A stretch of DNA of 52,564 nucleotides from Pelagophyceae sp. CCMP2097 (taxonomy: Eukaryota > Sar > Pelagophyceae): assembly GCA_026770575.1 (NCBI GenBank), contig MU657232.1, forward strand, positions 189,279-241,842, read 5' to 3'. The notes beneath the pieces were generated by a model. It was not told the origin of the DNA and did not search any database. It was given only the letters and a program-made list of their open reading frames with translations. Numbering within the stretch: the first letter of the stretch is position 1; every line of letters starts with the position of its first letter. The position numbers were made by a program, and so were the translations under genes. Shown piece by piece: positions 8,828 through 20,800 of this stretch.

Positions 8828-11800
8828 TCAGGCGGCATCCGTCGTGAGGAGCGCCGTGCCCCGTAGTGCCCAGTGGTGCTTGTTCTTCTCGGGGGTGCAC
8901 TTCAATGTCACAAAGAAGATGAAGAACCTACTCACTTGAAGATGATGCAACTGCAAGCCGCAAGGATGGCACTTTGAAGGGCCGGTCAGATTGGGGTCCG
9001 CACCGGTCCGTCCTCGGCCTATACTTGTAGACGGGGCAGTCGTAGGCGCCGTGCGAACCGAAGAGCTCGGCGCGGCGAGCTGCGGACTGGCCTTTGATCA
9101 AGCCGGAAACGAAGAGGATGGGCAGCGGCACGAAAAGCTTCTTCGGCTCCGATTCGACTAAGATGGCCTCCTTCTTGTCGAAATTCGCGCCGTCTAAGAA
9201 CATGCCGTGCAAGTAGACGCCTTCGGGAGGCGAGGCGCGGACTTGCTCCGCACGTTCCAGCTGCGTCACCTACGTCCGCACCAACGGTGCTTTCCAAAAC
9301 GGTCCGGCTTCAAGCGCACCTCGGTCCGGTAGACGACGTCATCCAGGGCCCACTTGTCCGTTTTGTGCTTTCGGGTCACCTAGTTTCCGGGGTTTCCGCA
9401 CTATTTCGAAAAGTCGAAAGAAGTCGGCAAAGTCGGCAAAGTCGGAAGTCGGAGCACCTCTTGCTTCATGGCGGTGAGGAACCCCGTCGGATTGAAGAAT
9501 CCGGTGAGCCAAAAGCAGGGCGGCCGCCCGGAATGGAGCCAGCTCCGGAGCTGGTCGTCGCGTGCGAGGAGCGAGGTGAACCACAACCCGAGCGTGGGCA
9601 GGATCCAACTGAACTCGTCGCCCGTCAGCGTGTAGATCCAGGGGCCCGGGACCTGCGCGTCTGCCATCTTATCCAGAGCCAGTTGCAGGTCGGCGGTCAT
9701 GACCACTTCGCCTCGGATCGCCAGCTGCAACTGCAGCAGCATGAACGACACTTTGGCGAGGACGTTCTGGAGCCGCTGCGTCTCCTGGAAGAGGAAGATG
9801 TTCAGCGGCACGGAGAGGCCGCCCAGCTTTTGGATCCGGCCCTTGTACTCGTCCTCCACGTACTCCTCGGGCAACCTCTCCAGCAGCTCCTTGGCCTTGG
9901 CCGAGACCACGTCCTCGCGGGATTCGCCCGAGGCCCCGGAACCGGACTTCGGCTGCGTCTCCGCGAGCGTCTCGATGAGCGCCAAGACCTCTTGGATCCG
10001 GAACGTCAGGTCCGCGTTCGGATGGAGACCGAAAATCTCGGGCGAGTCGATCTCGGGGAACGACTCGATGAATTGGCGGTAGGGCGAGATCTCGTTCGCG
10101 CGCGGGATCCGGTAGTTGAACGCCGACGAGTTGATCATGTCCTTTGGATTGAACGAATAATTCTCAGCGCAAGTTCCCGGCGTCAACCACGTAGAGGCGT
10201 ACGTGTTGAAGAGGCGGCGGTCGACCGAGTCCGTGATCTTGCCGCCGTACTGCACTTCGGCGACCATGTACTGGAACGTACTCCACGACATGGGGCCGTT
10301 GTACAGGTGCCTCTCCAGAAAGAGGATGCAGGCGGTGATGTCGCCCGTGTTGTACTCGTAGGGGACGCCCCACCCCAGAGGGCCGAACTTGCGCCGCTCT
10401 TGGACCACGGAGTGGAGGAAGCACAGAGCGAATAAAAGCTGCCGCCACATCTCCGTCTCCACCCGTTCGAGGCGCTCCTGGTCCACGATCACCGTGTACG
10501 AGCGCAGCAGGCCCGCCTTGAGGCCGGCGGGCGGCTCGTTGGTCACCTTGGTGCACATCTGCAGCAGGCCCAGCGGGAAGTCGTGCGCGGGGAGGCACGT
10601 GATGAAGAGGCGGAAGGCGGCGTCCGTGTTGGAGAGCTTGAGGAGGAACTGCTCCATGTCCGCCATCAAGCCGATGGCCAGTTCGCAGTTCTGCAACAAG
10701 ACCCACGTCCCTTCGGCCGCCGCCACGTTGATCGCCTTGATCGCGACGGGCTCCTGGCCTTCTCCCAACGAGATGACCGCGGGCGACGGGAGCTTGCGCT
10801 TCCTCGCCAGCAGCTCGATCGAGTCCGTGGGGTCCGCCCCGGCGCTGAGCAGGAAGATGACGGGCACGGAGGAGACCATCTCCGAAAATGTCATCTCCAT
10901 CGTGTCCGTCACAGGGTCGACGTACCTACGCGCGCAAAACTCCAAAATCATACGCCGACCTTCTTCGAGATCATCCCGCCTTCTTCGAGATCATCCCGCC
11001 TCCTTCGGGCGGCGCACCTCGACCCCATCTGCGGCATGGCGCGGATGAACTCCTTGGTCTGCAGGATGCACCGGTCCATGCGCAGGCTCCGCAGCACGAG
11101 CAGCTTGTAAAAGGGCCCGATGTCGGCGTTCTCGGCGATCTTGGCTTCGTAGTCCGGGATGGCCATGTTCTCCGGCTCGTTGTCCTCGAACCACCTCCGC
11201 CAGATGGCCTCGTTGGACGACATGTCTTGCGGCAGGTTTCCAAAGAATTTGAGCGACGAAGACAGCTCCAGAACGTTCAACCACGCCTCGTTGGTGAGCC
11301 ACGGGAACGGCTTCCGCTTGACCTGGTTCATGTCCAACGCCGCCCCGCCCCGGAGGAACAGAGTCACGTCGGACGGCTTCAATAAACCACCCGTGACCTA
11401 CGTCCACAAACTCCGCCAAGACAACCCGACAAGCAATCTAGTGCGCAGGGAAATCCCTCCTTCGACAAACCGCACTTTGGCCTCCAAAGGACCTCGAGGG
11501 CCCAACTCTCGGGCCCCGCCTCTTCGAAAGGCTGCGGTGGACCGTGCACGTTCCCTCGAGGGGGCCGCCTCTTCGAGGGCCAGGCACGGCCCCTGCGAGG
11601 CTTTCACGGGACCTCTTCGGGACCAAGATCGTCTTGGGACCCTGCACGGTGCCTCGAGAGAGCGCCTTTGGTTTCCGCAGGGCCCACTCGAGACGGCCCA
11701 CTCGAGACGGTCCACGGCCTACCCAGTCTCTCTCCAGGTACTCGATCGTCTTCGGCCCCTCTTCGGCCCCTCTTTGAGACCGCTCCCTCGTCTTCGGCGG

Positions 11801-14800
11801 ACCTCGGCTTCCCCGCATGCGGGCCACGCTCTCCCGTCGATCGCAGGGCCAGTCGCCACTCGAGGGGGCCGTACGGCCGCTCCGACTGCGCCGTAAACGG
11901 ACCGGCAAGGGGGCTCTCCATTGGAACATGCCGTTCCTCGCCCATTTCCGACTCACCAGGATCTTCAAGGTGCAGATCAAGACAAAGGTGAGCTTGTCCG
12001 ACTCGTAGAGGCCGCGGTTGACGTATCTGTACGTGAGGTACGTCATGGATTCGATGATGTTCTCGACGCGCTTCGAGGCTAACGAGGCCCGCTCCGACTT
12101 TTCCATCGACGACATGAACAGCTCCAGGAACTGCGCCAACGAAGTCTGGTACATGGGGTTGACGGACGACATCTCCACGATGGCAAAGTACAGCACCGAG
12201 CCGCGCGTCGCGACGGGGCGGAATTGCTCCCGCTTCTCGTTGATCGAAGCCTTCGTCTCGTCGGCCGCCGAGAGCTTAAACGACACCTCCTGCGCCTTGG
12301 CCTTCGTGCTCGCTAAAACGTCGATGAGCTCCTCGTCTTCTAAAAGGTTGCCCGTGTTCGACGTCAGCCGCTCCAGCAGCGAGGCGTCCAGCGCGAGGAG
12401 CGACTTGGTGTTGTTGTTCACCTCCTGCAAGACCAAAGAGAGCTGGTCTTCTAAGGCGCGCTGCTCCTTGCCGATGACCTAGAATTTTCGAAAAGTATCG
12501 AAAATTGCGAAAAATGCAGACTCGAAATTTTCGAAAATGCAGACGCGAAGATGCCGACCGTCGGGCTCCACGAGGAAGATGCCAAAGACCCCAAAGGTCC
12601 AAAAGATGCATTCGAGACGCCACGTGCTCGAAAACCCCTCTACGCGGCCCCTTGTATACGGTCCTCTACCCGCCCTTCTCGGCGGGCTGCCCCTTTGGAG
12701 ACGGCCCCTGCTCGAGAAGCTCCCTCGAGGCAGTTCCTCTTCAGCGGCTCTCTTTGGCGGTCCCTTTTTTCGGCGGTCCCTTTTTTCGGCGGTCCCTTTT
12801 TTCGACGGTCCCTTTTTTCGGCGGTCCCTTTTTTCGGCGGTCCCTTTTTTCGGCGGTCCCTTTTTTCGGCGGTCCCTTTTTCGGCGGTCCCTTTTTTCGG
12901 CGGTCCCTTTTTTCGGCGGTCCCTTTTTTCGACGGTCTCTTCTTCGACGCTCCCTTGTCGACGACTCCCCTCGGCAGCTCCCTCCGAGGTCGATGGAGAC
13001 TGCCCCTCCTCCTCGAGGCGACTCGTTGAAACGACTTGTAGGCAGGCAACAAACGTCTCGACCGAGTCGTATTCAAAAAGAGCCCTTTGAATCGGCCCTT
13101 TTTCGAGGGGCGGACTCGACAGGGTTGGCAAGGGGGCGGACTCGACTCGGGGCCCTCCCGTCGGGCGCCGTTCCGAGGGGCCTTTTCCCCACAGCTTTGG
13201 AGCGTTTTTTTTCTCTCCCAGAGGTGCGTGCGCCGTCTCGAGACGGCCGTCGTTTCGGGCATTGTTTCGAAGGGGCCTTTGTCTCCGGGGGCCCTTTCTC
13301 GAAGGGGCCCTTTTCGAGTGTATACACGGAGAGACGGATACCACGGAGAGAGGGCGCCTTTTCGAGATTTCGTTTTTTCGAGATGCCGTCTGAATGAGGG
13401 GCCGTCTGAATGAGGGGCCGTTGAGAAGGGGCCCTCTCAAAGGGCACCCGTGGCTCGACGGGGCCTTTGGCTCGGACGGGCCGTCTGGCAGAGGGGAGAA
13501 AGGCCGCCTTTGCGCCGTTGGACGGCACTCGAGAGGCCGTTGGACGGCACTCGAGAGGCCCGTTGAACGGCACTCGAGAGGCCCCCCCAAGAAGAAGCCG
13601 GTTTGGAGCAACGAGCACTTCCCAAAAAGCTCGATTCCAAACTCGGCGTGTGCTCGACGCACCTTGCCCAGCAGCTGCTCCTCGAGGCCCTTTTGGGTGA
13701 CGGTGAAGTCGACGACCGTCGTCTTGGCCTGGAGCTCGGGCGAGAAGTTTGGGTTGGGGAGCCGGGTGATGAAGTAGGCCATGAAGTTGAGATCGATGTC
13801 CATCTGCTTATCGGAGATGGTGATGACGAAGCGCCGGCCCTTTTGGACAAACTGCTTTTCGAGGATCGGGTCCATCAAAGGATCGATGTCGCACTCGACG
13901 CCCAGAACCACAAAGGCCTTGCCCTCCTGCAGCGCGAACTCCAGCTTGTCCTTCAACTTGGAGTCCGTCAGCTGCACCGTCGGCGCCGCCGAGGGCAAAC
14001 GCTCCCTCTCGCGCTCGCAGATCCAGGACACGGCCTGGCCCTGCGGGTCGATGAGGAGCGGGAACCGGGACGACCGAGTGACCAGGATGCCGTTCTGGAT
14101 CGAGAGCGGGTCCGTCGGCAGGCCCTCTTGGTTCCAGTCGCCGATGGTGCCCACGTCGGCCAGGAATTCGATCACGTTCAGGTTGGCCGTCACGGGCACG
14201 TTGCGCAGCTCGCAGTCGGCGGCGTACTTTTCTTCGAGGAGATAATGCCGGTAGTCCTGGTTGAATGGCCCGCAGTACGAGACAAAGGCGCAGGCCACCG
14301 CGCAGTCGCCCACGAGCCTCAGCTTGATCTCCGCGAACTCGTTGGCGTCGTCGGTCCACCGCTTCTGCTCGCCCGCCAGGCCGCCGATGAGCTCCGACGC
14401 CTGCGACATCTTCTTCATCAAAGCAAAGGCGTTATCCTCCAACAGCTTCTTCTCGCCCATCTGCTTGTCGAACATCTTGTTCAGCTCGCTCAGCTTGGCC
14501 TGGACCACCGCCAGCTTGTCCTCCGCCACCTTCAACCTAGCCGACGCCTCCTCCAAATTGGCCGCCGCGATGCCCAGCGCCTCGAGCTTGGGCTTGACCA
14601 CGCGCGAGGCGTAAAAGTAGTCCTTCATGGCCGCGGCGAAGATGCACAGCCCCTCGGCCGCCGACGACGCCGACTTGGCCACCACCGGCGTGAAGTAGGC
14701 GCCGTTCTCCTCGAGGCCCAGGTCGACGTAGGGGAAGAGGAACTCGACCGTCTCCTCGTTCATCAGGTCTTTGCCCTCGCGCCCAAACTCCTGCAGATCG

Positions 14801-17800
14801 AACAGGAACGTCGCCGCGCCGAGCATCTTCTGCCCGGAAAACTTGAACGAAGGGTCCACGAACAAGATCTCCGTCTTCTTCACGTTGAGCGTGACGCACC
14901 TGGCGCGGGGTTTTTTTATTTAAAAAAAAGAGGTTTTCAATAAATAAAAAAGGTTATAAAAAAAAGGCACCTGACGACGTCCAGGGGCTGCTTGAAGAGG
15001 ATGAGGATGCAGTCGAAGATCATCTTGATGATGTCCGTCGGGTTCTTGTTCGCCTTGATCTCCTGGACGTCCTTTGGCTTGATGGACTCGATGGCCCGAT
15101 TGGCTCGGTCGACGAAGGGCTGCGCTTTGGCGAGGTCCGCCTCTGCGGACGACTTCTCCGCCCCGATGCGGTCCGCGTCGGCGGAGCAGGCGGCCTTGTC
15201 GATGGCCACCTTTTCGCCCTCGCGCTGCGCCTCCGCCGACGAGATCTGCAGGCCCTCGAGCATCTTGTTCGTCTCCTCCGTCGCGATGGCCAGCTTCTTG
15301 TCCTCGAGCGCCAAGACGCCCTTCATGTCGTCGACGTCCCGCGCGCCCTGCATCAGCTTCTCCAACCCGAGCTTGACGCGCGATTCCTTGTCCTCCAGCT
15401 CGGCCAGCTTCTGCGTGTACATGGCCTTGTATGACTGGATGAACGAGAGGTACGACTTTGGCGTCTGGTAGACGGCGCGGCGGAGCTTGTCGAAATATTC
15501 CGAGCACACTTCCGTCGTCAGGTGGTGCACCATGCCCATGTGCACCATGAGCCCCTGCTTGATCTCCGACGACGCCGCCAGCGGGAAGTTGCCGATGAAG
15601 CCGCGCGAGACGGCCGTCAGCGCCTCGGCCGGCCACGGCAAGAACCTATTTCTTCATTAACGGGGGAACAAAACAAAACAAAACAAAACAAAACAAAAAA
15701 CGTGCAAAGGCGCACCAGTCGATGGTCGGCGCGGAGACGAGGCCCGGGAACCTCCGGGCCCTTTCCGGGAACTTTGCGTTGAGGGGCGACATGCAGAGCA
15801 TGAGGTGGAGGTTATCGCGGACGCAATCGGTAAAGTACGCCTTGAGGTTGTCCTGCGTGTCCTCGAGGCCGGGCCGGTTCTTGGAGAAGCTCTGGCGCAG
15901 GTCCGCCGTCATGGACATGATCTCGTCCTTTGCGAAGAGGTTGGGCACCTCACCCGTCATCAGGACCGAGTTCAGCACCTCCAGGAACGACTCCGACTTG
16001 ATCTCCGACTCGGTGAACAGGAAGACCGTCTGCTTCGTCAGCGCGCCCGCCGTCCGGTACAGGTCGCGGATGTCCTCGATGAGCGAGGCGAGGTTGTACT
16101 GCTTGGTGAGCGTGATCTGGAAGCACCGGGCCCTCGAGATGTACGAGGCGAGCCTGGTGAGCGACTGCTTGCCCGACCCGCCCACGCCGACGAGAAGGCC
16201 GGACCCGCGCGGCATCTCCATGAGGCGGTTCAGGCGGAGGAGGTGCTTTAGAGCGTCGTCGAAGAGGACCAGGTCCATCTTCCGGGACGAGTTCTCCTCG
16301 TTGTACTTGTCCAGGAACGACGTCACTCGGCCGCGGACCTCGACCAGCGACCCGCCCGGCTCGTACACCTTTGGCGCCTCGGCCTCGAGGACGCCCTCGG
16401 CGTCGTACACGTCCTCCTGCAAAAAGTTGACCATGAAGATGCCGCCCTCGTTGTTCGCCGCGCTCGCCTCCGGGAGCTCGTTGATCAGCGCCTGGTCGTA
16501 GTGCGAGTCGCACATGTCGTCGATGACCTTTGCGCAGAACACCTTGTCTTTGTCGTTGGTCAGCTTGTCCGAGAAGACCCGCAAGCATTCGTGCCGCCAG
16601 ACGCCCAAGAGGCAGGCGGCGGGCGAGAGCGACATGGTGCCTTCCGAGCCGCGGGTGCCGCACGTCAGGATGGACGCGTGCGGCGTCTGCAAAACGCCCT
16701 GGAAGACGCGGCTCAGGTCGCGCATGTTGAAGACGTAGTGGAACTTGGCCGGCGTCGGGAGCATCTTGGATTGCATCACCTACGTGCATCTTCGAGCAAA
16801 GGGCGTTGGAGCACTCGGCGCACCTTCCACAGGCCGATGGTGGCCTGCGTCAGCACGTTGACCACGTTGAGCAGCTCGGCGTCCATGTCCTCCGGGAAGC
16901 GGCCCGCGAGCATCTGGCCGTAGATGTCGTTGATCGAGCCGATGGACGGCGGGACGAGGTTCAGGCTGTAGAATTGCCGCTTGAGGCGGTTCGGGATGTC
17001 GTTGCGGCCGCCGCCCGGGTGGCCCATGCCGGCGATGTAGATCACGTCCTCGCACGTCTTAAAGTCGCCCCGCTTGTCCTTGTCCAGGAAGCAAAACCCG
17101 TTGTACTCGATCAGCTGCCGCATCAGCTCCAACGTCGGCTGGTCGCCCCAGTTGTTCACCTCGGGCATGGACCTAGTTTTCATTGTTTTCCAAAGATTGC
17201 TTTCAACGGTTTTCAAGGAAAAAGATTAAAAAAGTTTTTTTAAAAAAAAAATCAAAATCATTTTATAAAAAAAGTTTTTAAAAACGCACATGTCGTCGAT
17301 GAAAAACGTCATCTTTTGCGAATTGGGCGGCCCGAAGTTCTTGCCGCCCCTCTTGTCGAGCTCCGACTCGACGGCCATTTGCGCGCCGATGGGCTTGGTC
17401 GCGAATGAGTAGTTGCAGGTTCGAGTCAGCATGCGCAGCGCGCTCAGGAACATGCGCACCGTGCTCGTCTTGGCCGTCCCTTCGGAACCCACCAGCAGCG
17501 TCGCCTTGCGCTGCTTGTGCACGTTGTTGACCAAGTACATGGTCCGCGTACTGTCCACCGTCGGCACGAGCAGAGAGGCGAAGTCCAAGGAATCGCCCGA
17601 TGGGTAATTCCAGACGGGCGCCACCCAGGAAACCCAGTCGCAGGACCGTTCGTCGACCTTGTTCTCGTAGACGTTGGTAGGCGGGAGGACCGTTTCGTCG
17701 ACGGACCGTAAAAAGGCGTCCAGTTTGCCTCGGTCCTCCGTTTCGAGGAGCGCCCCGAAGCTCCAGGCCAGCGCGTAGACCCAGACCCTCTCCAGGCCGA

Positions 17801-20800
17801 CGTCCGAGGCGGCGAGGTTGATGCCGTCCGAGGCGCAGAAGCCGGTGAAGAGCGTGAGCAGCGACTGCATCGTCGCAATGCGGCCCACGTGGACGACGCA
17901 CTTGACCTGGCGGTTTAAGAAGTTGAAGAGCTGGCCCGGGTCGATTGGGGTGCAGGAGCCGATCCACTTGCTCTTTAATCCACGGAGCGGCGCCTGCTGC
18001 TCCGCCGGCCTCGTCAGGATCCAGGCGTCGCAGACGGCCTCCCAGTCCAGTTCGACGTCGGCGATGTAGATGATGCCCGCCCGGGAGACGGTGGCCGGCG
18101 AGGCGTTGACGAGCGTCTCCACCTCGAACATGATCTTCACGTTGTCCGTCATGGGCATGCGGTCCCCGTTGGCCAGCGTCAAGATGCGGTTGTCGTCCAG
18201 CACGGTGTTCAGGTCTTCGATCCAGATGGCGTCGACGGGCCCGTCGGCGATGATCCACGTGTGGAACGCGTTGGCGCGGTTGTTGAACTTGGCCCACATG
18301 GCGGCGAAGACGCCCGTCGTCCATTCGCCGCTCATCGAGTCCATCTCGCCGTACATCTCCTGCGCCCGGATCGCCTTTGGGTTGAACCGCGCGTCCTTGT
18401 GCGTCATGCCGGTGATCTTGGTCAGCACGCTCCTTAAGAGCGAGAAGATCTTCGTCTTGCCGCCGCCCGTCGGCCCGACGAGCATGATGCCGTGGCGCAC
18501 GCGCGTCGTTTCGTAGAGTTGGATCACCTTGCCCACCCACCCGCCCCGCGTGCCCTCGCTGCCCGCGGGGCCCTCGTAGAAGATGAGGCCCGCCTTGTGC
18601 ACGTCTTCCTGCAGCGCCTTTTCCATGTCGGCGTACTCGGCCTTTGGCGGCGATTGCATGGCGGGGAAGAGGTCGGCGAGGATGGAGAGGAAGAGGGGCA
18701 CGTCCTGCGCCACGAGCTTGCTCAGGTTCATGTCGCGCAGCGTCTGGTACACCAAAAAAGCCTCGGGCTTGTCCATGTTGCTCCTCTTCGACGACCCCAT
18801 CGTCCGCAGCACGCTGAGGATGTTGCGCAGGCCCCAGTCGTAGTGCTTCTGGTTGGACAACTGCAGCTTGCACGTGTCGTACAACACGAAGAACTTCTGC
18901 GCCAATATCTCGTAGTCGTTGTAGCCCACAGAGCAGAGCTTCACCTTCATGATGATCTGGAAGTCGGGCGTCATCATCGTCACGCCCCGGAACAGCGCCT
19001 TCAAGTTCTCCGGCAGCGCCTGCCTGCCCGCGTAGCCGGGGTTCATGGTGATAAAGTAGCCCACGGCTTTATTCAGGATCACGTTCTGCGGGTCGCCCGG
19101 GAACTGGAACATGGGCGACCCCGTCTTCTTGGCGTTTTGGATCGACAGGACCTGCTGCGCCACGACGGAGAGCACGGGCAGCCGGATCCGGTTGAATTCG
19201 TCAAAGCAGCCCCATAACCCAGACTGGCACAGGCCCTTGAAGATCTTGGCGCAGTCGAGGTACGACATCTGGTCGCCGCCTATCCAGCAGCGTCTCGAGC
19301 GCTCGAAGAAGTCATTGCATGAGTCTCCTCGGAAGGGGCCGATCCAACAAGACCGTCCTCCGAATTGGCTTTTGTCCAGGTGTGCAGAGTGGTGTGCAGA
19401 GCCGCACGGTGCCGTCCAGAGTGGAAGGGTACACCTCCCGTGCACCCGCGACAGGGTGCGCCACAAAAGACACCGCCTCGGGTCCGTCTAGGGCCCCTCT
19501 TCGAACCGCCTCGGGTCCGTCCCCTGCAAACTGCTCCTCGGGATCCTTCTTAATGCAAACTTCTCCTCGGGATCCTTCTTAATGCAAACTTCTCCTCGGC
19601 ATCCTTCTAAATGGGTCCGCTCTCGGGTCCGCCTCCTCGAAGAGTGGCGCTCCGCGGGTCGCGCGACAACGATCCTTGCCGCGCGGTGCGATGACCATTT
19701 GGAAAAGCATATCGAAGCTTTTGCCGCTCCGGAGAGCCCCCCCCTCCGCGGGCTCAAGCTTCCATCTCCGGGAGAGTCCCAGCAGGGTCCCCTTGAGTTC
19801 GTAGGGCCGCATCGGACCGTCGAGCCCACAGCTGTACGGCGGTTTAGGCTCCAAAGGCACAGCTGCGGGGCCGGGAAGCACTCTCCGGCTCCCTCGAGCA
19901 TGTCCCGAAGAACGTTCCTGGGTGGCCCACTCGCAGGGCGGACCCCCTCTGGTGGGCCGCAGCCACAAAGTGGAACCCGATACAAAGTGAGCCGCACCGA
20001 CGCACCCACAAGGGGTGAGCCACAAGGGGCGAGCCGCACCCCAAAGTTGGGCCGCACCCCTCCCGGCCAACCGCGAGTTTCGCCGCCACGCAAAAGTGCG
20101 TCGTCCCCTCGAGGCGGGCCCCTTTTGTTGGACCTCGTTGGGCCGCACGCACAAAGTTGGGCCGCACTTTGAAGCCACGCTTCCAACGTGGACCCCCACA
20201 TGCGCCTCGAATGACTTTTGCTTCTGCAGGGACCCTCCCGCAGGGCAGTGCGCGACAAGGGCGCGTCCTTCAATCGGCGCGTCCTTCAATCGACACGACG
20301 GAAGAACCCCTTGCCATCCGGAAAGCACGCCGCTGCACTTTTGCCGGATGTGCAAAACACCCCGCCATTCCAGGGCCCGCAGCCGCGGGTCGTGCAGCAA
20401 CGGCGCCTTGCGAAAAGGCAATGCCACGTGGTCCGAATGAGAGGGGCCGTCCTTTTGCCGTCGGCAAGCCCGTCCTTAGGGGCCCGTCTTCCTTCGAGGC
20501 AGTCTCCCGAGAAAGTGCCTAGAAAGTGCCGAGAAAGTGCCGAGAAAGGCCATCGAGGGACTGGAGAGTGCCGCGGCAGGGTCAGGGACGGAGTGGCCAC
20601 CGAGGCGCAGTCGGACCGTAGGGCCTTTTCAGGGACCGTAGAGCGGGGCCTTGCGAGAACCGCGGACGGGGCCCATCGGCAAATGTGCGGCGGACCGACG
20701 CAAGGACCGCACGAGGCCCCGCGACGGACCGTAGAGGGGCCTGCGACCGACCGCAGAGAGACGACGCGCGCCGTACCCGGGCCGTCGACCTCGAGAGAGA

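Noticed and set aside
9287..10435. 382-codon plus-strand ORF and many other long ORFs opposite the dynein exons
   Set aside because: They are antisense shadows of the dynein coding sequence; the minus strand carries conserved motifs across every exon while these have none.
12757..12950. CRISPR-like array
   Set aside because: Units are 16 bp, contiguous and without unique spacers, inside a eukaryotic intron.
12741..13262. Lys-Gly-Thr-Ala-Glu-Lys repeat ORF across the 16-bp array
   Set aside because: It is the translation of an intronic minisatellite; the dynein reading skips it with a GTGCGT...CTAG intron in correct phase.
13603..14943. 446-codon plus-strand ORF rich in Leu, Gly and Arg
   Set aside because: Exact antisense of dynein exon 15 (AAA5/stalk); the length results from high GC content and few stop codons.
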